Below, in pieces: positions 27,938 to 36,721 of a stretch of 64,000 nucleotides of DNA. Origin of the DNA: Halobacillus sp. A1 (GTDB lineage: Bacteria > Bacillota > Bacilli > Bacillales > Halobacillaceae); NCBI RefSeq assembly GCF_024189295.1, contig NZ_JAIZEN010000017.1, positions 1-64,000 on the forward strand, read 5' to 3'. The notes below the pieces were generated by a model. That model did no database searches. It was not told where the DNA came from and was given only the letters and a program-made list of their open reading frames with translations. The position numbers and the translations under genes were made by a program. Every line of letters starts with the position of its first letter. Position 1 is the stretch's first letter.

Positions 27938-28447
27938 TTAATGTTCATTAAAATGAACAGTATCTTTTAGATTATTACCTTCGTCTATTGATTTACTGCT
28001 TGTCATTTTTTTCACAAATTCCTTAACTACTTTGACACTCATCCCGGATTCCCAGTATTCAGCGATTTCAGGGGTTACTTTGACCAGTACAACATTCGGG
28101 TCATCGGCGGATGCATTCAGCACTTTTTCGATAATCTTATTCCAGTAGTCTTTCTTCTTATGATCATCCTGGACAAATTCAGCATTTCCGCTGATCGATA
28201 CATAGGAACTGCCTGCATATGCCAGATTAATGGCAGGGTTACGTTTGATATCTTCATATTTATCCGTATCTTTTTTTGTAATGAACCAGACTTCTCCCTT
28301 ATCCATTTGTACTTCCTGCGTATGCATTGGCCTGGACATCAGCCTGCCCTCTTGAGATAACGTGGTCAGCATCGCCACCTTCTCATCTTTAATCAAATCT
28401 TTAATGTTCTTGATGGTTTCCTGGTTTTCAGTGTGTTGATCAGCCAT
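27938..28447 (-). CDS. General-stress-type pyridoxamine 5'-phosphate oxidase family protein (YdaG-like)
   Basis: This 169-residue protein has the split-barrel flavin-binding fold (PF01243/PF16242, general stress protein 26 type): KVAMLTTLSQEGRLMSRPMH at the start, EVWFITKKDTDKYEDIKRN, and NLAYAGSSYVSISGNAEFVQ. It probably binds FMN or F420-like cofactors, and a specific reaction is not known. B. subtilis YdaG is SigB-dependent. The start has a strong AAGGAGGGA site that overlaps the end of a start-less open frame upstream. Confidence 0.88.
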   Translation of the reverse strand: MADQHTENQETIKNIKDLIKDEKVAMLTTLSQEGRLMSRPMHTQEVQMDKGEVWFITKKDTDKYEDIKRNPAINLAYAGSSYVSISGNAEFVQDDHKKKDYWNKIIEKVLNASADDPNVVLVKVTPEIAEYWESGMSVKVVKEFVKKMTSSKSIDEGNNLKDTVHFNEH

Positions 28448-28762
28448 TTATGCTTCCCTCCTTAGAATTCTCAACAATTGCTTTTCTCCTTTTTTAGAGA
28501 ATTGTTCAATTATCAGATCTTCTTCTTCCTTTTCCCGGGTAGATACAACATTACACTTTTCCAAGTTAACGATTCCAGTAATTTCTAAGATATGGAGGTT
28601 CAAATTTACAAGCCTGGAAATATACTTCCCCCCTCATCATAGTCAATAAAAGAGGCGTTTTGACAACTCTTACTATAGAGGACAATCACCAACGTGGTAA
28701 TTTTGAGAGAAAAGTAAATAGTTTTAAAGTTGTGTTGATAATGTGGAATATTTTTTATGATT
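28448..28762 (-). other. Open frame without start codon, directly abutting the YdaG-like gene; possible remnant
   Basis: About 100 codons are open on the minus strand, ending in TAA at 28448-28450, immediately before the ATG of the next gene. The translation looks partly protein-like (EKEEEDLIIEQFSKKGEKQ, YDEGGKYISRLVNLNLHIL). No ATG with a ribosome site is found. It may be a decayed upstream gene of the same operon or chance. Nothing else stands out in the 447-bp gap apart from the terminator at 28835. Confidence 0.25.
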
Positions 28763-28824
28763 CATATATAAGGGCGTGTTGTTTTTTCCATCCTTATAAA
28801 AGTTCGCCTACCCTTCATATAGTT

Positions 28825-28862
28825 CACAAAAAAAGCCCAGAGCCTGTCTGCAGCTCTGAGCA
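28825..28862 (-). terminator. Terminator after the UPF0158 gene
   Basis: GCTCAGAGC and GCTCTGGGC arms pair on the minus strand and are followed by seven T. It ends the two-gene unit at 28895-30567. Confidence 0.75.
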
Positions 28863-28894
28863 CCTGATTTCTCCCACAAAACAAGTGGGACATT

Positions 28895-29359
28895 TTAGTC
28901 TTCATATGCAATATCATTTTGTTCACACCATTCTCTGGCCGCTTGCTTATACCCTTCTTCCCGAAAGTCATACCACTCATCAAGCAGCCCCGCCGACTCC
29001 ACGTGCTCCCTAAAACGACGAAAGGCCCCGCGCCCGCGGATGGCTTTTAACAGGGTGGCTCTCTTCGATTCATTCTTTATTGAGTAGGAGAAGTCTTCGA
29101 TCATCCTATATTCATCCACATGCTCTTCCTTTGATAGACGTATGAATCGGTCTGATTCATCGCCCATGACCATATCTGCTGCTTTTCGTTCATCTTGCTG
29201 CCATTCCGGTAAATGATCGTACGGTTCGCCAACTTCGGCGTCGCCAGCGATTTCCTGACTGAAGGTCACAAAATCATAGGTCTGTTTATCAAAATATATA
29301 GCCCAGTCAGGGTTATCCATTTCTAAGAGTTCGATTATGTTATCCAGCTTTATTTCCAT
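28895..29359 (-). CDS. UPF0158-family protein of unknown function
   Basis: This 154-residue acidic protein contains the UPF0158 (PF03682) features: an N-terminal WAIYFDKQTYDFVTF strand pair, RFIRLSKEEHVDEYRMIEDF, and a C-terminal RGRGAFRRFREHVESAGLLD...WYDFREEGYKQAAREW. No biochemical role is established for the family. It lies 29 bp downstream of the SEC-C protein gene on the same strand, so the two are co-transcribed. Confidence 0.8.
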   Translation of the reverse strand: MEIKLDNIIELLEMDNPDWAIYFDKQTYDFVTFSQEIAGDAEVGEPYDHLPEWQQDERKAADMVMGDESDRFIRLSKEEHVDEYRMIEDFSYSIKNESKRATLLKAIRGRGAFRRFREHVESAGLLDEWYDFREEGYKQAAREWCEQNDIAYED

Positions 29360-29388
29360 AGTTCTTCACACTACTCTCCTCTTTTGGT

Positions 29389-30567
29389 CTATTTTCCACA
29401 GCATTTTTTATATTTTTTTCCGCTTCCACAAGGACAGGGATCATTCCGCCCAGTTTTATTCGGCTTTTGAAACGGAAGCACGTTGCTTTTCTTTTCCACT
29501 GTAGATTCTGATTTGTTTCCTCTTGAGAGTTCAGTTGGTTTATACCCTTTCAGCATCCAAAGCCGCGTATGATTGTGTGCGAATACAAGAGAATCAGTAA
29601 TTTCTTTAAAGACTTCAATGGATGGAACTTCAAATGTTTCCTGTACATCTTCCATCAGCCCATTCAGGCCATAGCCTTCCTTCATCATGCTTTCATATAT
29701 ACCGGCGATTTCCTCCCGTTCTTCTCTCTCTGTATCATAATTCGCCCGGATAATTTGAAGAAAAGGATCCATAGCTTCAGAAGGGCCTATCCTTCCAGAA
29801 CCCGCTTGTAACAACTGTTTTTTCGTAAAAGGATAAAAAGAAAGATCCGATCGTTTCTCTTGCTCTTCCTTTATCATAGTAATATCATCGACCTCGAAAT
29901 CGGCATAGCCGTCATGCGCTTTGACAATCCCCCGGTGGAAGCTTTGATAAGCACGTATGACACGGAAGTAGCGAAGACTCTCAACCTCCGTACCGGTATA
30001 TTTCTCCAGAAGGGAGAGGAGGTCCGAATGATTCAGGTAACCATAATAATGCAGCATCCCTCTGGTCAGCTGAATCCATTCGGTATTCTCTTTAACAATT
30101 TGGTCAAGTCTTTCCCCTTTAAGCTGCTGAAAAGCCTGTATTAATTCCTCCGGCAGAATAAGTACACGTTTTCCCTCGCGCATCGCAGGAAAAGCGAGAC
30201 AGTAGCGTGCCAGGTTGCGGGCTTTATAGTAATTGTAGGTTTGTCCGCTTACGTGGCCATGCTCCGCAATCCTTTTTACAAGCTTGTAGCGATCCTGATC
30301 GAGAAAATAAACGGAACGATCAAAGTGCTCAGGAAGTAATCTGACGAATTCCTGAACTAACTGCCCTTTATTCAACGCACTGATCCCCGGGAAATCAAAT
30401 GTCATTCTGATTTCATCCAGCTCAATCTTTGTCAGCCGCATTAAAACAGTTTCCAGCTTGTCCGAATTGTCGGAATGATTCCAGGATTTCTCCTCCCGTT
30501 TTCTTTGCATCTCCTGTTCACGCTCCAAACCCTTCCTTAAGTTTTTCTCCAATTGTTTTTTGTTCAT
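29389..30567 (-). CDS. SEC-C motif protein of unknown function
   Basis: This 392-residue protein ends in the SEC-C zinc motif (GRNDPCPCGSGKKYKKCC, residues 373-390), the same Cys-x-Cys...CC ligand set found at the SecA C-terminus. The rest is mostly helical, beginning with a charged coiled segment (KNLRKGLEREQEMQRKREEK). There are no membrane helices. SEC-C domains bind zinc and often mediate protein or ribosome contacts. The body of this protein is not one I can name. It is the first gene of an operon with the UPF0158 gene. Confidence 0.8.
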   Translation of the reverse strand: MNKKQLEKNLRKGLEREQEMQRKREEKSWNHSDNSDKLETVLMRLTKIELDEIRMTFDFPGISALNKGQLVQEFVRLLPEHFDRSVYFLDQDRYKLVKRIAEHGHVSGQTYNYYKARNLARYCLAFPAMREGKRVLILPEELIQAFQQLKGERLDQIVKENTEWIQLTRGMLHYYGYLNHSDLLSLLEKYTGTEVESLRYFRVIRAYQSFHRGIVKAHDGYADFEVDDITMIKEEQEKRSDLSFYPFTKKQLLQAGSGRIGPSEAMDPFLQIIRANYDTEREEREEIAGIYESMMKEGYGLNGLMEDVQETFEVPSIEVFKEITDSLVFAHNHTRLWMLKGYKPTELSRGNKSESTVEKKSNVLPFQKPNKTGRNDPCPCGSGKKYKKCCGK

Positions 30568-30781
30568 TTATTCGTCCTCCTCGCCTGTTAACTGAATATC
30601 TTCTCATACAAAGAGCCTGCTGGACTCCTTTATTTCCGTTCACTGTTATATTCATTCTATCAAATGGTAAGAGAAAATGAATCATGGAAGAGGGTTGTTC
30701 TTTTATAAAACGTGCTTCCTTGTTTAAGAAAAGAAGAGCCGTACAAACTAAGAAAAGCTTACATAAAAAGGACGTGAACGT

Positions 30782-31486
30782 ATGGATTTCTTTCAACCCC
30801 AGCACAGCCTGACAGCCATCGAGTGGATACTCAGAGCTGCTGTCGCCTATCTTTTTCTAGTCGTGGTCGCCCGCATGTTCGGCCAGCGGGTCATCTCACA
30901 ATTAAGGATGATCGACTTTGTGCTGGCGTTAATCATAGGAAACATTATCGCCAACCCGCTGGCGGACCACGACGTCGGCTTAAAAGGTGCTCTTATTACC
31001 ACCCTAGCCCTCATCCTTTTTTACGTTGGAACAATCTATGGAACGTTAAAATGGAACACGTTCAACAAGCTTGTCAATAACTCACCAATTCCCATCATCC
31101 GTAACGGGGAGATTCTTTATGATGGAATGAAAAAAGCCCGATTATCGATGGATCTCCTTTTAGAAGAAATGCGGATGCTGCAAGTCAAGTCTGTCGAAAA
31201 CATTGGACTGGCTACATGGGAAACCAGCGGCCAGCTTTCCGTTTACCTTAAACCGGAACATGAACCCGTTACGCCGGGCGATCTCCAGCTGACCGTAAAG
31301 CCGTTTGACCTGCCGAGAACGATTATTAAAGAAGGAAAGCTCATAAAGGAAGAACTGCTGGCAACAGGAAAACAGGAGGGTTGGGTGAAAGCAGAGCTGA
31401 ACGCCCAGTTCCAGACCGAGCTGAAGGATGTACTGCTCGCTACAATCGATGGGAAAGATCAGCTGCAGGTGTTTTATTATCGTTAG
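30782..31486 (+). CDS. DUF421 (YetF/YkjA-like) membrane protein
   Basis: This 234-residue protein has three N-terminal transmembrane helices (residues 13-80) and a cytoplasmic DUF421 domain (PF04239) with VARMFGQRVISQLRMIDFVL, IRNGEILYDGMKKARLSMDL and LLEEMRMLQVKSVENIGLAT. It ends ATIDGKDQLQVFYYR. Family length is about 220-240. In Bacillus some members take part in spore germination or osmotic and membrane stress, but the molecular activity is unknown. A diverged, internally deleted copy of this gene plus its terminator lies at 39016-39371, on the far side of the glycan cassette. The start has AAAAGGACGTG upstream. Confidence 0.87.
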   Translation: MDFFQPQHSLTAIEWILRAAVAYLFLVVVARMFGQRVISQLRMIDFVLALIIGNIIANPLADHDVGLKGALITTLALILFYVGTIYGTLKWNTFNKLVNNSPIPIIRNGEILYDGMKKARLSMDLLLEEMRMLQVKSVENIGLATWETSGQLSVYLKPEHEPVTPGDLQLTVKPFDLPRTIIKEGKLIKEELLATGKQEGWVKAELNAQFQTELKDVLLATIDGKDQLQVFYYR

Positions 31487-31534
31487 ATATCCGCGAACTA
31501 GCGATCATACAGCCAAACTTCTTTATAAACAACA

Positions 31535-31572
31535 CCCCAGGCGGAGTTTCTAACGCCTGGGGCTTTATCTTT
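31535..31572 (+). terminator. Terminator of the DUF421 gene
   Basis: CCCCAGGCG and CGCCTGGGG pair across a 10-base loop, followed by TTTATCTTTT. A near-identical hairpin follows the decayed DUF421 copy at 39336. Confidence 0.85.
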
Positions 31573-32081
31573 TAATGGTTATTCCATCAACTTACCATTC
31601 CATGCGGGAAATTCTTCCTTGATCATACAACTCATCTTATTACTGGATACCTCTTCTTTTACAATCATTCGTTTCTTTTCTAAGAATTTTGGGGTCAGAC
31701 CCCCGGTACGTTAATCTATCGAGCACTTTATTTTTTATTTAATGAAAAGTGTTTAAACACAGATAAGTAAACTATAATAATCTAGCAAATGGAAGAGTCC
31801 CCCATTCCTTACAAAGTAGATGTGGTCAATTTACATGCAGCTTCTTCTCTATCATATCTAATGAACCACGACCGACACTGCCGGATTATAAATTTCGATG
31901 TATTAAATATGTAAAAGTAACCAAACCAACAGCCTTATCATATTATGATAGATAATGGTAAAACCGGAAAATACATTAAACCCTAAATTCTATAAAAATA
32001 GTGTACTTCATTGTAGATTAGCACTTAGTCAAATTCATGATTATTATATGCGGATTACCAAATATCAAGGAGAGAAAAGTT
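31573..32081. other. AT-rich gap at the left edge of the glycan cassette
   Basis: No gene is seen. GGGGTCAGACCCCC (31691-31704) is a short palindrome. GC content drops visibly compared with the DUF421 gene and stays low until about 39.0 kb. The ribosome site AAGGAGA at 32067-32073 belongs to the TTG-started frame at 32082. Confidence 0.4.
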
Positions 32082-32180
32082 TTGAAAAGAGAAATACAGG
32101 CAAACACCAAAAAAAACACATTATTAGATAAAGATAGTGACATAGGGTTAAATGAAAAATGGAATCAAATGAGCTATTAA
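32082..32180 (+). CDS. 32-codon leader frame, or displaced 5' end of the GT29-like gene
   Basis: TTG at 32082 follows AAGGAGA by eight bases and opens a 32-codon frame that ends in TAA at 32178-32180, overlapping the first 22 bases of the glycosyltransferase frame. The larger frame's own ATG (32159) has no ribosome site. One extra A in the run at 32154-32158 would join the two frames as ...GLNEK-MESNELLK.... It is therefore either a translational-coupling leader peptide or the true N-terminus separated by a frameshift. Confidence 0.5.
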   Translation: MKREIQANTKKNTLLDKDSDIGLNEKWNQMSY

Positions 32181-33373
32181 AAATATTGAAAGTTGGAGAT
32201 AGTCACGCTTTTCAAAATGGGTTATCAACGTTAAACACATTATATAATGGTAACTTTGAGAATTATGAAGGGTTATCTAGTGATTATTTAGAGTTGGTAG
32301 TGAGATCTATAGAACAAAGACACAATTTAAAAAACTACGCAAATAATTATTCCGAATGGCTTATTAAGCATACGTCTAACCTCAAAGCAAAATTATTACC
32401 GACTATCAAGTGGAATGATTTAGTGTTTTTATTTATATCAAATGGCCTTTTTAAAGTGGCTCATATTGCTAGAGCAAAAGCAATTGAAAGTGCAACGTAT
32501 AATTCGTTTAGAGAATCCACTTATAATACTTTACTACAATCCTTTAAAGCCTATGGTGATCAAGGTGACATCAAAAGTTTAAATGAAATTATTGCAAGGA
32601 TAAGGGCTAATGACTTTGATAAATCAGTATTGGATAGACTGGAAATATTCTACACCCTGCTGCAAGGTGATAAAATAAAGACGAATAGTTTATGTAAAAA
32701 TTATTTTTCAAAAGCGGATTGGTCATTTTTTAATTATATAAACGGGAAAACCGTAGCCATTGTGGGGCCTGCACCACTAGAAGAAGATTTATCAAAAGAA
32801 ATCAACTCCTTTGATGTTGTAGTCAGGTTCAATTATAAGGGAGAATTACCTATTCACGGTTTTGGTAGTAAAATAGATGTTTCTTACTATAATGGCGGGA
32901 CTGCAAAATATCTTAATAATGTAGATCCCCCTTTCCTGAATGATATAAAATTTTCGTGCTTTAAAAGTATTCGATATAAATTTCAGATAGAAAAAATATC
33001 TAAGCAGGAAGGAAGAGCTTTTCGTTTACCTGCAGAATTTATGTTTAGTGGAAGTCCCAATGCCCTTCCCAATGCCTTATTCGACATCCTTCATTTTAAC
33101 CCTGGATATGTTAAAGTTTTCCACAGTAATTTATTTCTCTCCCATACACCTTATTATGAAGGTTATTTCAGGAGAAAAAGAGAGAAAACCAAAACTTGGA
33201 ATTCTTTTGCAGCTCATGAGCTAATTACACAATTTAATTTTATAAAAAATCTTTGGAATGTAAAATTATTTGAAGCTGACGAAACATTAGAGGCCGTACT
33301 AGGATTGACTCCAGAAAAATATATGGATCTAATGGAAGAGATTTATGTACATCCATTTTTAATGAAAGACTAA
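32159..33373 (+). CDS. GT29-like sialyltransferase-family glycosyltransferase
   Basis: This 404-residue protein has two parts. Residues 1-190 are helical and unassigned. Residues about 195-390 resemble the GT29 sialyltransferase domain: GKTVAIVGPAPLEEDLSKEI followed by NSFDVVVRFN is the equivalent of sialyl motif L (vVGNs...iDsyDvVfRmN), and later FSGSPNALPNALFDILHFNP and TWNSFAAHELITQFNFIKN supply the S/VS-like region with a conserved His. GT29 enzymes transfer a nonulosonic acid from its CMP derivative. Convergent genes encode the CMP-sugar enzymes, which fits. There is no signal or membrane anchor. The ATG lacks a ribosome site; see the leader frame at 32082. Bacterial GT29-like proteins are less well studied than animal ones, so acceptor and donor are uncertain. 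Confidence 0.72.
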   Translation: MESNELLKILKVGDSHAFQNGLSTLNTLYNGNFENYEGLSSDYLELVVRSIEQRHNLKNYANNYSEWLIKHTSNLKAKLLPTIKWNDLVFLFISNGLFKVAHIARAKAIESATYNSFRESTYNTLLQSFKAYGDQGDIKSLNEIIARIRANDFDKSVLDRLEIFYTLLQGDKIKTNSLCKNYFSKADWSFFNYINGKTVAIVGPAPLEEDLSKEINSFDVVVRFNYKGELPIHGFGSKIDVSYYNGGTAKYLNNVDPPFLNDIKFSCFKSIRYKFQIEKISKQEGRAFRLPAEFMFSGSPNALPNALFDILHFNPGYVKVFHSNLFLSHTPYYEGYFRRKREKTKTWNSFAAHELITQFNFIKNLWNVKLFEADETLEAVLGLTPEKYMDLMEEIYVHPFLMKD

Positions 33374-33529
33374 AAGAATTGCATAATTCAAGACCAAAAA
33401 AGAAGCAATTCCCCCAGGTCTAGTAAAAGAGTAATCGATTAAAGTATCCCCATGAACCATTTGGAGGGTGCTCTTTTTTTAAGAACTATATTAATGCCAT
33501 GCTGGTGATCCTCTTTAAAATTATTAATC

Positions 33530-34654
33530 TTACTCTAAGAGTTTGTTGGTATTTACCCACCTCTTTATCCTGTTAAAAACAATGGATTGTGATGTGTCAA
33601 GTTGATTCAATACATCATCATAATTGTGTGAACTATTTATAAAAAGTTTCTTAATATCACGTACACTGCAACTCTTATTAATATTCACAATGTTTTCTAA
33701 TTCTAGATTATCAAATAATGATAAAAGCCTTTGGTCCAAAGTCAAAGTAACAAAAGGTATATTCAGCTTTATACACGCAATACTTGCATGAAACCTCATC
33801 ACAAGAGCTTGATCGCAATTAACATAAGAGCCCATTACTTCTCTGCCACTTTTGCTATTGGCCTGTAATTGACTTACAACCATATGATTTCTAACAACAT
33901 CATCTTTTAGACAATCAAACAAGTCTACTAAAACTTTATAATCGTTAAAGGTGTGAGGGATAAATTTAATATGATAGGATTCTTTAACATAGAGGGAAAT
34001 TATTGATGCGAGTTTTTGAATAAAAGCTTTGTATTCATTCGGGGAAAGCTTTGCCTTCAATCTATCTTCTGAAATTGATAGACCTAACGTTTTTTCTCTG
34101 TTACTACTTGGATGCAAATTCTCTATTGGGCAAAAGAAGCCATTGTCAGGTACTTCAAAAACTTTACTTGAGTAACTCTTGCCAATAACATCTTTTATAA
34201 AAGAATACGATCCATCATTTCTTACAGTAAAAAAATATTTATCACTTGCTTCAGATAAGAGGATATGATCGAAAAACTTTCTTATTTTATGAAGTGTTTT
34301 TTCACTATATCCTAAGCTTCCTTCACAACCGACTGCATTAAATAAAATGGGCGTGGTGATTTTTTTAAAATTTTCAACCGATATGTCAAACGTTGTACCA
34401 TTGTTAGATATTTCTAACCATGGAGATAAAAAATTGCCTCCGCCAATCACTATTAAATCAAAGCTGTTAGCCAATTTGATGAATTTTTCCGTATTAAAAC
34501 TTTTGAAATTTCTAACTTTATAATAATCTCGAATCTCTTCCCTTACAAACTCTACATTATTAATAACTTTCTTTTTGAATTCCGCTTCAAACCCAGAATG
34601 ATTGATTATATCTCCTATATTTCCATTAAAACTTGCGATGTGAAGCACATTCAC
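33530..34654 (-). CDS. Polysaccharide pyruvyl transferase family protein
   Basis: This 374-residue protein is of the PF04230 family (CsaB/WcaK/ExoV type). It opens VLHIASFNGNIGDIINHSGF (the usual start with GDxxi), then has LIVIGGGNFLSPW and the C-terminal ALVMRFHASIACIKLNIPFV, which holds the invariant Arg and His. Members transfer pyruvate from PEP to a sugar, forming an acidic ketal on surface glycans, although some may use other donors. It is the last gene of a three-gene minus-strand operon with the nonulosonate synthase and CMP-transferase, 13 bp after the former. The job inferred here is decorating the same glycan. Confidence 0.82.
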   Translation of the reverse strand: MNVLHIASFNGNIGDIINHSGFEAEFKKKVINNVEFVREEIRDYYKVRNFKSFNTEKFIKLANSFDLIVIGGGNFLSPWLEISNNGTTFDISVENFKKITTPILFNAVGCEGSLGYSEKTLHKIRKFFDHILLSEASDKYFFTVRNDGSYSFIKDVIGKSYSSKVFEVPDNGFFCPIENLHPSSNREKTLGLSISEDRLKAKLSPNEYKAFIQKLASIISLYVKESYHIKFIPHTFNDYKVLVDLFDCLKDDVVRNHMVVSQLQANSKSGREVMGSYVNCDQALVMRFHASIACIKLNIPFVTLTLDQRLLSLFDNLELENIVNINKSCSVRDIKKLFINSSHNYDDVLNQLDTSQSIVFNRIKRWVNTNKLLE

Positions 34655-34667
34655 CTAGTACCAACCT

Positions 34668-35549
34668 TTACCATTTATATTTTCCCACATATTTTAACTT
34701 CTTTCTTTGAACTTGTTCAATATCTAAAATCTCTTTTTCTTTATAATTAAGCGCTTTTCTAACACTTTCTAAATCTCTGACTAACCTTCTTACTCCTTCA
34801 GGCTCTAAAGAAGCTGCATGATCTGTACCTGGCGATGTTCGATCAAGCGTATAATGCCTTTCAATATATTCAGCACCCAAAGTATATGCCGCAATATCTA
34901 CTGCAATTCCTCTATGGTGACCGGAAAAACCAATAGCTTTTACTTTGTTTGCATACTTTTTTTTAAGGTCATTTATTTCTAACAAAGCCACATTTTCAAA
35001 CGGAACTGGATAGCCTGAGGTACAATTATATAAAACTACATCTTTATTTCTTTTTTTATGAATAAACAAATTCACTATTTGATCCATCTCTTTTTTGTCG
35101 GTCATACCAGTAGAGACATGAATATCTCCCGAATAATTGTCACACAACCATGCCAACATCTCGTAATCTGTATTACAAGCAGATGGAATCTTTATTAATT
35201 CAGGGTTCAGGGCAGCTATCCCTTTTGCCGAGTCAATATCCCAAACAGAGGTACTATAAGTAATCCCTATCTCCTCGCAATATCTTTTAAGCTGTGCATG
35301 CTGCTCTATAGAAAATTCAAGGAATTCTCTATGTTTATTGTAAGTTTCACCGTAGGAATGATTTGGATTGGGGTGGGGAGCGTGATACATTCCAGGCATT
35401 CTATCCGCCCATACTTTTATGTTTCTTTTTTGGAATTTTACAATCTCAGCATTGCAAAAAATTTTCGCTATTTTTATTAATTTTTTCGCAACTTCCATAT
35501 CCCCTTTATGATTTCCCCCAATTTCAGCGATGACTTTAGACTTTTTCAG
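34668..35549 (-). CDS. neuB: Nonulosonic acid synthase (NeuB family) lacking the SAF domain, probable CTG start
   Basis: This 293-residue enzyme of the NeuB family (PF03102) condenses PEP with an aldose (phosphate). Motifs visible are KVIAEIGGNHKGD at the N-terminus, IVKFQKRN, STSVWDID, HVSTGMTD and IERHYTLDRTSPGTDHAASL (metal and PEP site). It stops at KYVGKYKW, without the ~60-residue SAF/antifreeze-like domain of classical NeuB. The first ATG in frame (35498) would delete the conserved N-terminus. CTG at 35547-35549 lies seven bases after a perfect AGGAGG (35557-35562) and restores it; no ATG, GTG or TTG is available there. The preceding gene ends inside that ribosome site. Whether the substrate is a mannose or ManNAc derivative is undecided. 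Confidence 0.82.
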   Translation of the reverse strand: MKKSKVIAEIGGNHKGDMEVAKKLIKIAKIFCNAEIVKFQKRNIKVWADRMPGMYHAPHPNPNHSYGETYNKHREFLEFSIEQHAQLKRYCEEIGITYSTSVWDIDSAKGIAALNPELIKIPSACNTDYEMLAWLCDNYSGDIHVSTGMTDKKEMDQIVNLFIHKKRNKDVVLYNCTSGYPVPFENVALLEINDLKKKYANKVKAIGFSGHHRGIAVDIAAYTLGAEYIERHYTLDRTSPGTDHAASLEPEGVRRLVRDLESVRKALNYKEKEILDIEQVQRKKLKYVGKYKW

Positions 35550-35560
35550 GATGATTCCTC

Positions 35561-36721
35561 CTAAAATCTTTGGTTGTAATTTAATATGAATCTCACCACT
35601 TCTCTAATTGCTTTTAACCCTCCTCTATTTGTTAGAATTACATCACTTTCCATCTTAACTTCGTCCATTGCATTAGCAGGACAGAACCCCCACCCTACTG
35701 AACATAGGTTAGCTAAATCATTAACATCATCACCTACATATGCTACATCATTTCTTTTGAGATTGAGATCTTTCAATAAATGGTCCAACAAAGAGTATTT
35801 ATCTTTTACACCCGAGTAAACATGCTCAATATTTAATTTATTCATTCTGTGACCTACTATGTCACTTTTTTCTGAAGTCATTACAACTATCGGTAAGTTA
35901 CTTTCTCTAAGCAGCTCAATTCCCATTCCATCCTGCATATTATATTCTTTAGAAAACTCCCCATCGATGGAATAAGTTATGTTCCCATTCGTAAAAACTC
36001 CATCAACGTCAAGAACTACTGCTTTAATGGAGGTAGGTGTTTTTTTCTTGTGTTTTAAACGACGTAATAATAATTTTTCAACCACGACTAAATCATCTGG
36101 TTCATCTACTTCCGTAAATGTATCTTCAGGCATTTTGACTATCCCTATATTACCGCCCAGTCTATTACCTGAATGAATAAATTGAGATTTAGTAGTAACA
36201 TACACGGCTCCATTTTCTACTAAAGTCCCCTTAAAATCTTGTCTTCTCGCTCTATTATTGTAATCATAGTTTATACTGACACCTTCTTCATTCCAGAAGA
36301 ATCTTTTATATTCCACAACGGATAAACATGAATCATACTTATTATTCACTAATTTTTCCAGTGATTTATTAATATCCTCCTTAGTTGTCAATGGAGAAGT
36401 GGCCTGCAGAAGACATAATACGTCAAAATTATATTGTATTTTTGCAGAAAATTCCTTCATAGCAAATTCCGTGCTGGCTTCATCTGTCGCACTTTTTTCA
36501 CTTCTAACCATCACATACACCTTAGTCGTCCATTTATACTCATTTTTAACAAAATTTATGATAGATTCATCATCTGTGTAAATGTATATTTCATCAAGAT
36601 TACTAGCAATTGCTTCCCCTAACACCCATGTGAATAATGGTCTCCCCAATATTTTCTTTTTATTTTTGTTCACTATACTTTTAGAACCTTTTCTTAGAGG
36701 GATGATAGCAGTTGTTTTCAA
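35561..36721 (-). CDS. neuA: CMP-nonulosonate cytidylyltransferase fused to a HAD phosphatase
   Basis: This is a 386-residue two-domain enzyme. Residues 1-225 form a NeuA-type CTP transferase with the nucleotide loop AIIPLRKGSKSIVNKNKKKI, LLQATSPLTTKEDI and the late TEVDEPDDLVVVE. Residues 232-386 are a KdsC-like HAD phosphatase with the nucleophile motif VVLDVDGVFTNG, VVMTSEKSDIV and VAYVGDDVNDLANL. The fusion resembles vertebrate CMAS, but here the phosphatase motif is complete (DxD and GDDxND), so it may be active. It could remove the phosphate from a nonulosonate-9-phosphate made by the adjacent synthase, then activate the sugar with CTP. First gene of the minus-strand operon, divergent from the AsnB-like gene. 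Confidence 0.88.
   Translation of the reverse strand: MKTTAIIPLRKGSKSIVNKNKKKILGRPLFTWVLGEAIASNLDEIYIYTDDESIINFVKNEYKWTTKVYVMVRSEKSATDEASTEFAMKEFSAKIQYNFDVLCLLQATSPLTTKEDINKSLEKLVNNKYDSCLSVVEYKRFFWNEEGVSINYDYNNRARRQDFKGTLVENGAVYVTTKSQFIHSGNRLGGNIGIVKMPEDTFTEVDEPDDLVVVEKLLLRRLKHKKKTPTSIKAVVLDVDGVFTNGNITYSIDGEFSKEYNMQDGMGIELLRESNLPIVVMTSEKSDIVGHRMNKLNIEHVYSGVKDKYSLLDHLLKDLNLKRNDVAYVGDDVNDLANLCSVGWGFCPANAMDEVKMESDVILTNRGGLKAIREVVRFILNYNQRF

Noticed and set aside
28660-29013. 117-codon plus-strand open frame
   Set aside because: It is antisense to the UPF0158 gene and its terminator, and has no ribosome site.
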